NCBI GenBank assembly: GCA_003214975.1
Contig: QCKZ01000004.1
Span: 1-50,903 of the forward strand
DNA from: Prochlorococcus sp. AG-412-C21
GTDB lineage: Bacteria > Cyanobacteriota > Cyanobacteriia > PCC-6307 > Cyanobiaceae
Length of the DNA stretch: 50,903 nucleotides
Reading direction: 5' to 3'
The translations under genes were made by a program, and so were the position numbers. Positions 8,654 to 18,528 of this stretch are shown one piece after another. The stretch's first letter is position 1; each line of letters starts with the position of its first letter. Below the pieces are notes generated by a model. The model was given only the letters and a program-made list of their open reading frames with translations. It had not been told where the DNA came from and made no database searches.

Positions 8654-9331
8654 TTGATTAGTTGGATAAGTGGAGAATTGATTGAATTATGGCAAACTAA
8701 TCAAAAATATTTTGTTTTAATAAATTGTCAAGGATTAGGGTACGAAATTCAAATATTAGAATCATTTTTTCTCAAATTAAAAACGAATCAAATATCTAAT
8801 AAAAACATTACTCTTTGGATAAAACATATTAAAAAAGAAGATTCAGATTTATTATTTGGATTTAAATCGAAGGATCAAAAAAGTTTCTTTATTGAAATTT
8901 TAAATATTAGAGGCGTTGGTTCCCAAATTGGTATGGGAATATTAAATAAATTTTCCATTAGTGAAGTAATCAATGCAATTAATACACAAAACAAAAAATT
9001 AATTTGTTCCGTACCTGGTATAGGACAAAAAATGTGTGAAAGATTGATTTTAGAATTAAAAAGTAAATTTAAAAATGAATTACAACTTGAGGAAGAAAAA
9101 AGCAAAGATGAATTTAAGATTAAGGATAATGAAATCAATAAAATGGTGGGTGACCTTCAATTAACCCTAAAGTCTTTAAATTACACTAAGAATGAAATAA
9201 AAAGGATTTTGCCAATTATTATCAAAGAAACAGATAGCCTTGCTAAAAAAGGAAAAAATACATCATTTGAAAATTTATTGAATTTAGCTATGAATTATTT
9301 AGATAATGATATTAGTAATATAGACAGATAA
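8654..9331 (+). CDS. ruvA: Holliday junction branch-migration subunit RuvA
   Basis: Binds four-way junctions and loads the RuvB motor in recombination repair. The N-terminal OB domain begins MISWISGELIELW, the two helix-hairpin-helix motifs are seen as LNIRGVGSQIGMG and CSVPGIGQKMCERL, and the C-terminal domain III (about 165-215) contacts RuvB. 225 residues; the extra length is a charged linker about 145-165. Start is TTG, abutting the upstream stop. rpsO follows after 34 bases. Confidence 0.95.
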   Translation: MISWISGELIELWQTNQKYFVLINCQGLGYEIQILESFFLKLKTNQISNKNITLWIKHIKKEDSDLLFGFKSKDQKSFFIEILNIRGVGSQIGMGILNKFSISEVINAINTQNKKLICSVPGIGQKMCERLILELKSKFKNELQLEEEKSKDEFKIKDNEINKMVGDLQLTLKSLNYTKNEIKRILPIIIKETDSLAKKGKNTSFENLLNLAMNYLDNDISNIDR

Positions 9332-9365
9332 CGTAGTAATATAGAATTAAGAAAAATATTTTTTC

Positions 9366-9635
9366 ATGTCATTAGATACAGCAGAAAAACAGAAGCTCAT
9401 TGAAACCCATCAAGTGCATGCAACTGATACCGGCTCAGTGGAAGTTCAAGTTGCAATGCTCTCTAAAAGAATTTCGAAATTAAGCGACCATCTACAAGGG
9501 AATATTCATGATTTTGCCTCAAGGCAGGGATTATTAAAAATGATTGGTAAAAGAAAAAGATTACTTTCTTACATAAAAGATAAAAACGTTCAAAAACATC
9601 AAGATCTAGTAAAGAAGATTGGAATCAGAGGATGA
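9366..9635 (+). CDS. rpsO: 30S ribosomal protein S15
   Basis: Primary 16S rRNA-binding protein of the small-subunit platform. 89 residues with the family motifs [19 protein letters not shown] (19-37), [25 protein letters not shown] and a basic C-terminus. Usual length. Followed 9 bases later by the PAM68-like gene on the same strand. Confidence 0.98.
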   Translation: MSLDTAEKQKLIETHQVHATDTGSVEVQVAMLSKRISKLSDHLQGNIHDFASRQGLLKMIGKRKRLLSYIKDKNVQKHQDLVKKIGIRG

Positions 9636-9644
9636 TGTCCATTA

Positions 9645-10094
9645 ATGAAAAGAAAACAATCAAAAAAAAAGATACCTAATAGAAAGAAAAATAATTTATC
9701 TGAGAAAACTGCTTTCGCTAATCTAGATAAAAAATCTAATCCAGTAATTACTCCAAACCAATCATCAAGTGGGATACCAAAATATGTAGCTGATAGAATG
9801 GCGAGAAGAATATTTATTTCGGCTGGAATACCGACAATAATGGGTATGTCCGTTTTTATTGTGAGCTACATTATCGTTACAAGAAATATTGCTGAAATAC
9901 CTCCTTCTTCAACAATTGCAATTTCTGCTTTATTTTTCTTGTTAGGTCTTGCAGGATTGAGTTTTGGAATATTATCAGCTAGTTGGGATAAGGAGCCTGG
10001 ATCTTTTTTCGGTATTGAAAATATTCCAATGAACATACAACGAGCAAAAGCAGCCTTTAAACCTGCAACTCAAAATTTTGAGGAGAATAAATAG
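9645..10094 (+). CDS. PAM68-family photosystem II assembly protein
   Basis: 149 residues: a very basic N-terminus (about 1-20, Lys/Arg/Asn), a conserved GIPKYVADRMARRIFISAGI segment (43-62), and two membrane spans (about 57-79 and 90-112) followed by SWDKEPGSFFGIENIPMNIQ. This is the DUF3464/PAM68 pattern; plant PAM68 and Synechocystis Sll0933 help early photosystem II assembly in the thylakoid. Role here is inferred from the family. It converges on dnaE with only 11 bases between stops. Confidence 0.9.
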   Translation: MKRKQSKKKIPNRKKNNLSEKTAFANLDKKSNPVITPNQSSSGIPKYVADRMARRIFISAGIPTIMGMSVFIVSYIIVTRNIAEIPPSSTIAISALFFLLGLAGLSFGILSASWDKEPGSFFGIENIPMNIQRAKAAFKPATQNFEENK

Positions 10095-10105
10095 TTAAAG
10101 TTAAT

Positions 10106-13100
10106 CTAGGAAACTAAAGATTTCAAATTAACTTGGAATGATTTATCTTCTAATAGTTTGCATGCCCCTTGGATATCTCCAATAAAGAATTGTTCACCAA
10201 ATTTAACGTAGGTAACGCTATTTTTATTTCTTACTGCAGCTAAAACTGGAATCTTGATTCCACATTTGCCTTTGTCTGGCTTAAATTTAATTAAACAGTC
10301 TCTTAACGTATTTTGTACTCTTACATCTGATGCTTGAGAACTTTCAAGATTAATAATAAGCAATTTAAGGTTATCTATTTCTCTACAATCATCAATTATT
10401 AATTGAGTCTTATCACTTTTTTTATCTATCGTTCCCCACACCAATAATCTTGTATCAGTCAAAAGAAATTCTGATAATCTGACATAAGTTTTTGGGAAAA
10501 CTATTGCTTCGCAACTTCCAGAAAGATCTTCAAGCTGAACTATAGCCATCCTATCTCCTTTTCTCGTGGTGATTTGCTTCAACTCAGGGATCATCCCAAC
10601 TAAAGAGACTTTGGTTCTATCTTTTGTTTCTTCTAAATGCGAAATACTAATAGGAGATACAAGCTTTGCTGGTTTAGTTAAATGTTTCAGCGGATGATCA
10701 GATAAATAAAAGCCCAAAAGCTGCTTTTCTAACTTTAACTTCTCAATAAGTGAATAATCATCAACCTTAGCTAATTGTGAATCTGAAAATGCTACATTTG
10801 AAAATTCTTCTTTAGAATCAAATAGATTTCCTTGCCCAGACAATCTATCACGATTTCGTGAAGAGGCCCATTCAATGACATGTTCGAGATCCGACAATAA
10901 TTGAGCTCTATTATTATTATTTGAGAATTCATCTAGTGCTCCACAATGAATTAGAGATTCAAGGCTCCTTTTGTTTAGAACATTAGAAGGTAAACGATCG
11001 CACAAATCTGATAATGACTTAAAACCTCCAAAATTATTACGATTTTCAATTATATTTCTTATTGCAGAATCTCCTAAATTTTTAATCGCAGAGAGTCCGA
11101 ATAAAATCTGATTATTCTTAATAGTGAAATCAATTCCAGAGAAATTAATGCTTGGTGAAATAACTTCTATTCCCATAGAATAACAATTAGAAATATATCT
11201 TTGCATCTTGTCGCTGGATCCAGAATTTACGCTTAAAAGGGCTGCCATATATGCAACAGGAAAATGAGCTTTTAAAAATGCAGTTTGATAAGTTACTGCA
11301 CCATAAGCAGTTGAGTGGCTTTTGTTAAAACAATATTCTGCGAATAAAACCATTTGATCAAAAAGATCATTTGCTAATTTTTCATTTACACCCTTCTTCA
11401 TAGAGCCGTCTACAAAAATATTCCTATGTTTTACCATCTCTGAGACTTTCTTTTTCCCCATTGCTCTTCGAAGTAAATCAGCATCACCGAGAGAATAACC
11501 GGCTAAGTCTTGGGCAATTTTCATAATTTGTTCTTGGTAAACCATAATTCCATAGGTTTCGGTAAGAATTGATTTAATAAAAGGATGAGGGAAATCAACC
11601 TTTTCGTTCCCATTTTTTCTATTTATGAATTTAGGTATAAGGCCAGCATCCAAAGGACCAGGTCTATAAAGAGCAAGGATAGAGGAAATATCCTCAAGAG
11701 AATTAGGTTTAAAATCCTTTACAACCTGTTTCATACCAGAAGATTCAAGTTGAAATATACCTTCAAGATCTCCTCTCCCAATAAGCTCAAAGGTCTTACC
11801 ATCATTTTGAGGTAAATTATCAATATTTATTGTCTTTCCAGTGGATTGATTAATCAGAGAAACTGTCTTTTCAATCATCGTAAGATTTTTAAGACCCAAG
11901 AAATCCATTTTTAATAATCCAAGTGATTCAATATCATCCATAGAATATTGGGTTATTATTTGTCCTTCATTATTCCTTTGAAGAGGTACAAGTTCGTCGA
12001 GAGGGTCCGATGCAATAACGACCCCTGCAGCATGAACTCCATATGTTTTATTAGTTCCTTCAATTCTTAAAGCCAAATCAATCCATTTTTTTACCCTGTT
12101 GTCATTAATATATTTATCTCTAAACTCTTGGCTAGGAGAATTCTTATCAATCATTTCATTAAGTTTATAAGGCTTCCCTCTTACAACCGGTATTAACTTA
12201 GCCAATTTATCAGCCTCTCCATAAGGAATATCTAGAACCCTTGCAACATCTTTTAAAACAGCCTTAGAAGTCATTTTATTGAAAGTAATTATTTGAGCAA
12301 CTTTATCCTCTCCATATCGCTTAGTAACATAATCAATAACTTCATTTCTCCTATCAATACAAAAGTCGGTATCAATATCTGGCATAGACTTTCTTGCAGG
12401 ATTTAAAAATCTCTCAAACAATAAGCCATGCTCAACAGGATCTATATTTGTAATTTGAAGAGCATAGGCTACTAGCGAGCCTGCTGCAGAACCTCTGCCT
12501 GGTCCTACTGGGATAGAGTTATCTCTAGCAAATTTGATATAGTCCCACACAACCAAAAAATAATCTGGGAAACCCATATCTTTTATAATTTTTAATTCCA
12601 AAGATAGTCTTTTTTTATAATTCTCATCAACTTCTGTAAGATCGTTTTTTTTAAGTCTTTTTAAAAGACCTTCATTAGATAATTGTGTTAGTAGTGAAAA
12701 TGAATCTTTATCTTCGTTAATAGGAAATTTTGGCATTCTATATGTACCAAACAAATCAAATACTTCAATTTTTTTAGAAATCTCTACTGTATTATTAACT
12801 GCCTCTTTAATTGACTCATCATCAATATGATCTTTAAAAAGTTCAAGCATTTCATTTTCACTTTTTATATATTCTGTACCGGTATATCTCAATCTTTTTT
12901 CATCGCTTATTAGTTTTCCAGTTAATACACAAAGTAAAGCATCATGTGCTTCAACATCCATATTTGATATGTAGTGAGCATCGTTGGTAGCAATGACTTT
13001 TATTTGATGCTTCTTACCAATTTTTAATAATTCAATGTTAACAATTCTATCTTCAATAGAGCCGTGATCTTGTATTTCTAGATAAAAATCATCTGCAAAT

Positions 13101-13603
13101 AATTTTTTATACCAAAGAGCTATATCTTCTGCTACATCTAATCTTCCTTTCAAGATTGCCTGGGGTATCTCTCCACCTAGACAAGCGGTAGAAACTATAA
13201 GACCATCGCTATATTTACTTAAAAGAAATTTATCAATACATGGTCTAGAAAAAATACCTCGACCTCTCATTCCATTTAAGTGACTAATTGTTGTTAACTT
13301 TACGAGGTTCTTATAGCCAGTATGATTTTTTGCTAACACCACCAAATGATATCTTTTTTCTTTTTTTGGTTGAGGATCATCAATAGAACCATTAATCACA
13401 TACATTTCATTACCAATAATTGGTTTTATACCTTTCTCTTTACATTTTTTGACCAAATCAAGAACACCATACATAACTCCATGATCGGTCAGGGCGATAG
13501 AATTCATTCCAAGATCACAAGCTCTGTCTACTATCTTAGAAATTTGACTTGCTCCATCAAGCAGACTATAGTCACTATGATTATGAAGTGGAACGAAACC
13601 CAT
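10106..13603 (-). CDS. dnaE: DNA polymerase III alpha subunit
   Basis: Replicative polymerase catalytic subunit, 1165 residues. The PHP domain starts with PLHNHSDYSLLDG (5-17) and TDHG; the C-family palm aspartates lie in PDIDTDF (408-414); GPGRGSAAGSLVAYAL precedes them. A helix-hairpin-helix region and an OB-fold (about 990-1080, ATTRKGDRMAIVQLEDLSG-like) lie toward the C-terminus. Full length and intact. No intein is seen in this copy; many cyanobacteria carry a split intein in DnaE. Stop codon lies within a short inverted repeat shared with the converging PAM68 gene. Confidence 0.97.
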   Translation of the reverse strand: MGFVPLHNHSDYSLLDGASQISKIVDRACDLGMNSIALTDHGVMYGVLDLVKKCKEKGIKPIIGNEMYVINGSIDDPQPKKEKRYHLVVLAKNHTGYKNLVKLTTISHLNGMRGRGIFSRPCIDKFLLSKYSDGLIVSTACLGGEIPQAILKGRLDVAEDIALWYKKLFADDFYLEIQDHGSIEDRIVNIELLKIGKKHQIKVIATNDAHYISNMDVEAHDALLCVLTGKLISDEKRLRYTGTEYIKSENEMLELFKDHIDDESIKEAVNNTVEISKKIEVFDLFGTYRMPKFPINEDKDSFSLLTQLSNEGLLKRLKKNDLTEVDENYKKRLSLELKIIKDMGFPDYFLVVWDYIKFARDNSIPVGPGRGSAAGSLVAYALQITNIDPVEHGLLFERFLNPARKSMPDIDTDFCIDRRNEVIDYVTKRYGEDKVAQIITFNKMTSKAVLKDVARVLDIPYGEADKLAKLIPVVRGKPYKLNEMIDKNSPSQEFRDKYINDNRVKKWIDLALRIEGTNKTYGVHAAGVVIASDPLDELVPLQRNNEGQIITQYSMDDIESLGLLKMDFLGLKNLTMIEKTVSLINQSTGKTINIDNLPQNDGKTFELIGRGDLEGIFQLESSGMKQVVKDFKPNSLEDISSILALYRPGPLDAGLIPKFINRKNGNEKVDFPHPFIKSILTETYGIMVYQEQIMKIAQDLAGYSLGDADLLRRAMGKKKVSEMVKHRNIFVDGSMKKGVNEKLANDLFDQMVLFAEYCFNKSHSTAYGAVTYQTAFLKAHFPVAYMAALLSVNSGSSDKMQRYISNCYSMGIEVISPSINFSGIDFTIKNNQILFGLSAIKNLGDSAIRNIIENRNNFGGFKSLSDLCDRLPSNVLNKRSLESLIHCGALDEFSNNNNRAQLLSDLEHVIEWASSRNRDRLSGQGNLFDSKEEFSNVAFSDSQLAKVDDYSLIEKLKLEKQLLGFYLSDHPLKHLTKPAKLVSPISISHLEETKDRTKVSLVGMIPELKQITTRKGDRMAIVQLEDLSGSCEAIVFPKTYVRLSEFLLTDTRLLVWGTIDKKSDKTQLIIDDCREIDNLKLLIINLESSQASDVRVQNTLRDCLIKFKPDKGKCGIKIPVLAAVRNKNSVTYVKFGEQFFIGDIQGACKLLEDKSFQVNLKSLVS

Positions 13604-13687
13604 ACTGAATCAATTTATATATATAAAATAGAGAAGATTTTTAAAAAATCTATACTTTGTAATTACAAATTAATTATTAATACAAAT

Positions 13688-15136
13688 TTAGAGTAAAGGT
13701 CTATTCTTAATTACCTGAGCATCAATTTCGAAAATGTTTGCGGCATTCAATATTCTATCTTCTTCCAATACATTGCCTATTAGTTGAAGTCCAATAGGTA
13801 ATCCTTTAGAATCAAAACCACAAGGAATACTGATAGCTGGTAGTCCAGCTAAATTAGCCGGAACAGTTAATAGATCAGATAAATACATAGAAAGTGGATC
13901 ATTGACAAAATCCCCCTTCAAAAAAGCGGTGGTTGGACAAGTCGGAGTTAATAAAATATCTACTTTTTTAAAAGCATTATCAAAATCTTTACTTATTAGT
14001 GTTCTAACTTTTTGTGCTTTCTTGTAATAGGCATCACTGTATCCAGCTGATAAAGCATAAGTCCCTATCAAAATCCGTCTTTGTACTTCATCTCCAAATC
14101 CTTCAGCCCTGCTTTTTGAAGTCATATCTAAAAGATTAGAGCCTTCATTTGATCTGTAACCATATTTAACTCCATCGTATCTAGCTAAATTTGCAGATGC
14201 TTCAGAAGGTGCAATTACATAATATGTGGCAATTCCATCGTTAAACCTAGGGCATTCCACTTCAATAAGTTCGGCCCCTAAAGATTCGAATCTTTCAACT
14301 CCCAATAAAACAGATTCTTTAACTTCTGGATTAAGGCCTGGATGTTCAAAGCATTCTTTAATGATTCCAATTTTTAAATCCTTTATAGATTTATTTAAAT
14401 CACTCAAATAATTTGGTACAGGTTTATCAAGACATGTTGAATCTAAGGGGTCTTTGCCAGATATTGAATATAGGATTTCAGCGGCATCTGAGACAGTATT
14501 TGTAATTGGGCCAATTTGATCAAGAGAGCTGGCAAATGCTACCAATCCCCATCTACTTACTCTGCCATAAGTAGGCTTAAGTCCTACGACACCACAAAAA
14601 GAAGCTGGTTGTCTTATAGATCCTCCAGTATCAGAACCTATAGCAGCCGCACATAATCCAGCCGCGACTGAAGCAGCACTGCCTCCTGAACTTCCTCCAG
14701 GGACTCTATTAATATCCCAAGGATTTGAAGTAACGCCAAAGACAGAAGTTTCTGTTGAACTGCCCATTGCAAATTCATCTAAATTTGTTTTACCTAAACA
14801 AATACCACCTGAAGACCATAATTTACTTGAAGCTGTAGATTCATAAGGAGAAACAAAACTTTTTAGCATTTTACTTGCACAAGTAGTTACAACTCCCTTG
14901 ATACAAATATTATCTTTAATTGCTATGGGCATTCCTGCTAGAGGAGGAAGAATGTATTCCTTTTGAATTAATTTATCAATATTTTCAGCTTGAGAAATTG
15001 CATTATCTTTTGTAGTGCAAATATAAGAATTAATTTCAGGATCTATAGAATCGATTTTTGAAAAGATATCTTTTATTAATTCTTTAACAGAAGCATTTTT
15101 ACTATTAATTTCCCTTCTTAAAGAATTAAAATTCAT
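13688..15136 (-). CDS. gatA: Glutamyl-tRNA(Gln) amidotransferase subunit A
   Basis: Amidase subunit of GatCAB, which converts Glu-tRNA(Gln) to Gln-tRNA(Gln) using ammonia from glutamine. The Ser-cisSer-Lys triad is visible as Lys74 (AIKDNI), Ser149 in [15 protein letters not shown] and Ser173 in [11 protein letters not shown]. 482 residues, full length. Starts at ATG, transcribed from downstream of the DUF1816 gene toward dnaE on the same strand. Confidence 0.97.
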   Translation of the reverse strand: MNFNSLRREINSKNASVKELIKDIFSKIDSIDPEINSYICTTKDNAISQAENIDKLIQKEYILPPLAGMPIAIKDNICIKGVVTTCASKMLKSFVSPYESTASSKLWSSGGICLGKTNLDEFAMGSSTETSVFGVTSNPWDINRVPGGSSGGSAASVAAGLCAAAIGSDTGGSIRQPASFCGVVGLKPTYGRVSRWGLVAFASSLDQIGPITNTVSDAAEILYSISGKDPLDSTCLDKPVPNYLSDLNKSIKDLKIGIIKECFEHPGLNPEVKESVLLGVERFESLGAELIEVECPRFNDGIATYYVIAPSEASANLARYDGVKYGYRSNEGSNLLDMTSKSRAEGFGDEVQRRILIGTYALSAGYSDAYYKKAQKVRTLISKDFDNAFKKVDILLTPTCPTTAFLKGDFVNDPLSMYLSDLLTVPANLAGLPAISIPCGFDSKGLPIGLQLIGNVLEEDRILNAANIFEIDAQVIKNRPLL

Positions 15137-15168
15137 TTTTTAAACTTATTTCTAAAAATTAAAGATTA

Positions 15169-15384
15169 TTAAAGAGTTAATGGTTCTTCTTTTTTGCAAC
15201 GAACTAAACTATGTTTAATATTTGTCGAGCCTTCATCTGAAAGATCTTTAATAAAAGAAGAAATATTTTCTTTTAAACTACGTTTTGTAATAAATGGACC
15301 ATACCAATAAATAGTACTTGGTTGATTTGCCTCAACTTTAGCCCACCAAGCTAGTCCGAGTTTGTTTCCAAAATTTCTAATCAA
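15169..15384 (-). CDS. DUF1816 small protein
   Basis: 71 residues starting at TTG, with the DUF1816 pattern AWWAKVEANQPSTIYWYGPF (about 13-32) and a Lys/Glu-rich end. The family is found in cyanobacteria and is sometimes likened to phycobilisome-linker CpcD-type domains; its function is unknown. It ends 32 bases before gatA on the same strand. The 148-base leader upstream holds a possible -10 (TATAGA on the minus strand) but no other gene. Confidence 0.8.
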   Translation of the reverse strand: MIRNFGNKLGLAWWAKVEANQPSTIYWYGPFITKRSLKENISSFIKDLSDEGSTNIKHSLVRCKKEEPLTL

Positions 15385-15532
15385 TTTTATTGGCCCGTAC
15401 AGACCATTAATTCTTGTTAAATTCTATACATTTTTGTAGTAAAAATTCAATAAATTTTGATTAAATATACAAATGTATTGAAACAACAATATTTTAGAGC
15501 ATATTAATTACAGTGATATCTAGCAAATAATC

Positions 15533-16543
15533 TTAATTTTTTGTTAAGTGAAATAGTGATATTGCCGCTGCCACAGAGGCATTTAAACTTGATGTTTTAC
15601 CTTTAAGGGGGATCCTTAATATAAAGTCGCATTTTTTTTGAGTAAGCAAAGAAATGCCTTTATCCTCTGCTCCAACTATTAAAACCATAGGAGTTTTTTC
15701 ATGAAACTTAGAAATCGATAATTGACCATCTCCAGATAAACCAATAACAAGAAAACCATTTTTCTTTAGTTCTTCTAGCGCCCTATTTAAATTAACAACT
15801 CTACTTACTGGTAAATGTTCCAAAGCTCCTGCAGCAACCTTGGCAACTGTTCCCGTTAAGCCAGCAGATCTTCTTTGAGGAATAATGATACCCTTGCAAT
15901 TAAATGCTTCTGCTGATCTTATAATTGCACCAACATTATGTGGATCAGTAATTCCGTCTAAGGCCAGAATAATAGGATTTGCAGAGTTTTTATTAGAAAA
16001 GTCGATTAGTTCTTGTAGAGATATTGTTTTAGAGCATGCTAACTGTAACGCGACACCCTGATGCGAAGCTCCAAAAGTCAATTGCGAAAGTCTGTTCCAA
16101 GAAACTTCTTCAATGAGGACTCCTTTTGATTTAAGGTCCTTGAGTAAAATATAGAATTTCTCAGAAGAAAAGATTTCTGATGTACACCAAATCCTATTAA
16201 TAGCTCTTTCATTAATAAGAGCCTCAAAAACAGAATGTTTTCCCCATATCCAATCATCATAATTTTTTTTATTTACAGTCTCTCGATAAATATCCTGTGC
16301 TTTGTAAGGAATTTCTATATTAGATTTATTTATTGGCTTTCTTCTTTTTGAAGATGAAGGGATAATTTCCTTTTTATCATTTTCATTAAAATTATTTACC
16401 CCCCTATTTTTAGAAGAATTGCTCAAAAATCTATTATTTTTTTTCGAAGAATTTGTATCTTTTGAGTAAAAATTTGAATCAGAATTTTTTTTGTGTTGTT
16501 TACTATTTTTTCTAGAAAAGTTGTTTTTAGTGAATTTTTTCAT
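15533..16543 (-). CDS. rlmB: SpoU-family 23S rRNA 2'-O-methyltransferase, RlmB type
   Basis: 336 residues. The first 95 or so are a low-complexity Lys/Asn/Ser tail (many NSKKN-like repeats), probably an RNA-contacting extension. The substrate-binding domain begins WIWGKHSVFEALI (about 97-109). The SPOUT domain contains DPHNVGAIIRSAEAF, VGAEDKGIS and LKGKTSSLNASVAAAISLF, the three knot motifs. RlmB methylates G2251 of 23S rRNA; tRNA-directed TrmH activity cannot be ruled out. Three bases downstream of mrnC. Confidence 0.92.
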   Translation of the reverse strand: MKKFTKNNFSRKNSKQHKKNSDSNFYSKDTNSSKKNNRFLSNSSKNRGVNNFNENDKKEIIPSSSKRRKPINKSNIEIPYKAQDIYRETVNKKNYDDWIWGKHSVFEALINERAINRIWCTSEIFSSEKFYILLKDLKSKGVLIEEVSWNRLSQLTFGASHQGVALQLACSKTISLQELIDFSNKNSANPIILALDGITDPHNVGAIIRSAEAFNCKGIIIPQRRSAGLTGTVAKVAAGALEHLPVSRVVNLNRALEELKKNGFLVIGLSGDGQLSISKFHEKTPMVLIVGAEDKGISLLTQKKCDFILRIPLKGKTSSLNASVAAAISLFHLTKN

Positions 16544-16546
16544 AAA

Positions 16547-16945
16547 TTAATGCATTTTAATTTCTAGATATTCAAAAAGTGTTGATAATCTTTTAGGATC
16601 TTTTAGAAATAACCAACCGATCAAAGTTTCAAAACCAGTTGCTCTTGAGTATATTGTAGGGTCTGAAGACTTTGGGTATCTCTTTGTTTTATTTCTGGCA
16701 CGTCTAATTAAATCTATTTCATTCTCATTTAATAAATGTTCAATTTGACTTAATGATTTTGATTGAGATTTTGCTTTTACTTCGTTTACCACTGATAAAT
16801 GGAGTTCTTTTGATTTCAAAGGAAAATGAACATGTCTTAGTCTTTGATGAAGTTCCCATACCGAATCGCCAAGCCAAGCAAGTTGAATAACACCTATTTC
16901 TTCAGGAGATCCATATGGAAGCAAGTTTTGGATCCAATAATTCAA
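16547..16945 (-). CDS. mrnC: Mini-ribonuclease III
   Basis: A dimeric RNase III catalytic domain without dsRNA-binding domain; in Bacillus it matures 23S rRNA. LAWLGDSVWELHQR (about 23-36) carries the signature acidic residue, and ARNKTKRYP and RATGFETLIGWLFL match the rest of the family. 132 residues. The TTG start overlaps the TGA of the upstream STAS gene (TTGA), so translation is coupled, and the stop is 3 bases before rlmB. Operon order STAS-mrnC-rlmB. Confidence 0.9.
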   Translation of the reverse strand: MNYWIQNLLPYGSPEEIGVIQLAWLGDSVWELHQRLRHVHFPLKSKELHLSVVNEVKAKSQSKSLSQIEHLLNENEIDLIRRARNKTKRYPKSSDPTIYSRATGFETLIGWLFLKDPKRLSTLFEYLEIKMH

Positions 16946-17304
16946 TTTTTTAAATAAGTAAATGCATCTTCAAGACTCGAATTTAAATTAAGAAAATCCC
17001 CTAAACGCACAAGTTTAATTGTTTGAGCAACTCTGGAATTACCAACAACTGAGAAACCAAGTTTTAATTTTTTACATTCTTTAGCAGTCTGAACAAGAGC
17101 TCCAAGACCCGAAGAATCTAGAAAATCAATTTTTGTAAGATCAATAACAAATGGAAGCTCATTTTTTAAATTATTAGTAACAAAATTCTTAAATTGTTTT
17201 TCTGAGAAGGCATCAAGTTGGCCTTTAAAAGTAAAAACAATAATATTTGTTTTTACATCGAGGTTTCCTCTTAAAGAAACCGTTAGCTTCTGGAAATCTT
17301 CTAT
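16942..17304 (-). CDS. STAS-domain protein (anti-sigma antagonist type) with a non-standard start codon
   Basis: A 120-residue frame with the STAS fold signature: FTFKGQLDAFSEKQF (about 25-39), LPFVIDLTKIDFLDSSGLGA (50-69, with the phosphorylatable Ser in DSSG) and IKLVRLGDFLNL. STAS proteins switch sigma or other regulators by Ser phosphorylation; no cognate kinase or phosphatase is in the window. No ATG, GTG or TTG exists upstream of the domain: a TAG is followed by ATC ATA GAA GAT. A strong GGAGGG ribosome site lies 8 bases before ATA, so ATA (or ATC) appears to initiate. Coordinates assume ATA. Confidence 0.8.
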   Translation of the reverse strand: MEDFQKLTVSLRGNLDVKTNIIVFTFKGQLDAFSEKQFKNFVTNNLKNELPFVIDLTKIDFLDSSGLGALVQTAKECKKLKLGFSVVGNSRVAQTIKLVRLGDFLNLNSSLEDAFTYLKN

Positions 17305-17312
17305 GATCTAAT

Positions 17313-17318
17313 CCCTCC
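17313..17318 (-). promoter_or_regulatory. Strong Shine-Dalgarno GGAGGG for the STAS gene
   Basis: GGAGGG on the minus strand, 8 bases before ATA and 5 before ATC. Such a full match to the anti-Shine-Dalgarno sequence is rare in this window, and its place fixes the translation start to a non-standard codon. Confidence 0.7.
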
Positions 17319-17341
17319 AAAAAATTAATGTATCAAATGTA

Positions 17342-17372
17342 ATTATCAAATCAAAAGAAAACAATATGTCAA
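17342..17372 (-). promoter_or_regulatory. Probable sigma-70 type promoter for STAS-mrnC-rlmB
   Basis: On the minus strand TTGACA (17372-17367) overlaps the carA stop codon, followed by TTGATA or GATAAT as -10 at spacings of 17 or 19. This would give the STAS operon its own transcription start about 30 bases before the start codon. Confidence 0.45.
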
Positions 17373-18508
17373 CATCTTTCTAACATTAGAGAAACAAATT
17401 TTTTAAATAAATAATCTGAATCATGTGGGCCAGGACCGGCTTCTGGATGATATTGAACACTAAATATTGGCTTATTTTTAACTTCCAATCCAGCTACAGT
17501 ATTATCGTTAAGGTTGTAATGAGTTATTTTAACTATGTCCTTTGAGAGAGAATTAGGGTCAATAGCAAAACCATGATTCTGACTAGTTATCTCGATTTGA
17601 TTATCTTTTCCACAAGGATGATTTAAACCGCGATGTCCAAAAGGTAGTTTATAAGTTGAACCTCCTAAGGCCAATCCAAATATTTGATGCCCAAGACATA
17701 TTCCGAACATAGGAATTTGACCATGTTCTATAAGAGATCTTGCTAAATCTATACCCTCTGAAACAGAAGAGGGATCGCCTGGGCCATTTGAAAAGAATAT
17801 ACCGTCAGGGTTATTAGATAGAACATCTTTTAAAGAAGATTGGGAAGGTAAAACTAAAATTTCACATCCATGGGAGACTAATCTATTTAAAATTGATTTT
17901 TTTATTCCAAAATCAATTGCTACTATTTTTAATTTATTAGCATTTTCAGAATACTTTTTCCTAAGGTCAAAGTTTGTTTCTGTAGGATTGCGCCATAAAT
18001 ATTTTTGCTTAGTTGAGACTAATTTTGATAAATTTAATCCCTCCATTTTTGGCGTTTCATCGATTATCTTTAAACAACTTTCAACAGGATTATCTTCAGA
18101 GGTAAGAACTCCATTCATAGAGCCATTAGACCTTAAGATTTTAACTAGAGCCCTTGTATCAATTCCATATAGACCTATTATATTTTTCTCAACTAACCAT
18201 TGATCAAAATTATTTAGAGATCTCCAATTACTATTATTTGATGAATAATTTCTAACTATTATTCCTTTAACACAATTACTAGATTCTGAATCTTCAAGGT
18301 TAATACCAGTATTTCCAATTTCTGGATAAGTAAATGTTAATATTTGTCCATAATAACTTGGATCAGTAATTACCTCCTGATATCCAGTCATTCCCGTATT
18401 AAAGACTATTTCGCCAACAGCAGTACCTGAAGCGCCAAAAGAAAATCCATAGAATATAATTCCATTACTTAAAACTAACTTTGCATTTTTCTTATAGGGA
18501 TTAATCAT
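17369..18508 (-). CDS. carA: Carbamoyl-phosphate synthase small subunit
   Basis: Glutaminase subunit that feeds ammonia to CarB for arginine and pyrimidine synthesis. N-terminal CPSase domain (about 8-140, GTAVGEIVFNTGMTGYQE, DPSYYGQI). The C-terminal class I glutamine amidotransferase domain shows FSNGPGDPS, the nucleophile in MFGICLGHQIFGLA (about 270) and the His/Glu pair in VQYHPEAGPGPHD. 379 residues, complete. Twenty bases downstream of trpD on the same strand. Confidence 0.97.
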   Translation of the reverse strand: MINPYKKNAKLVLSNGIIFYGFSFGASGTAVGEIVFNTGMTGYQEVITDPSYYGQILTFTYPEIGNTGINLEDSESSNCVKGIIVRNYSSNNSNWRSLNNFDQWLVEKNIIGLYGIDTRALVKILRSNGSMNGVLTSEDNPVESCLKIIDETPKMEGLNLSKLVSTKQKYLWRNPTETNFDLRKKYSENANKLKIVAIDFGIKKSILNRLVSHGCEILVLPSQSSLKDVLSNNPDGIFFSNGPGDPSSVSEGIDLARSLIEHGQIPMFGICLGHQIFGLALGGSTYKLPFGHRGLNHPCGKDNQIEITSQNHGFAIDPNSLSKDIVKITHYNLNDNTVAGLEVKNKPIFSVQYHPEAGPGPHDSDYLFKKFVSLMLERC

Positions 18509-18528
18509 AAATTTAAAATTAATTCATC

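Noticed and set aside
10098..10134. Inverted repeat AAGTTAAT/ATTAACTT between PAM68 and dnaE as a bidirectional terminator
   Set aside because: Arms are short, all but two pairs are A-T, and the loop is long with no U-tract; too weak to call.
13346..13696. 116-residue plus-strand frame at the dnaE start
   Set aside because: Antisense to the conserved PHP domain of dnaE; no independent support.
16256..16543. Lys/Asn/Ser-rich N-terminus of rlmB as a sign of a frameshift or wrong start
   Set aside because: The frame is continuous and such low-complexity extensions are seen in other cyanobacterial SpoU methyltransferases.
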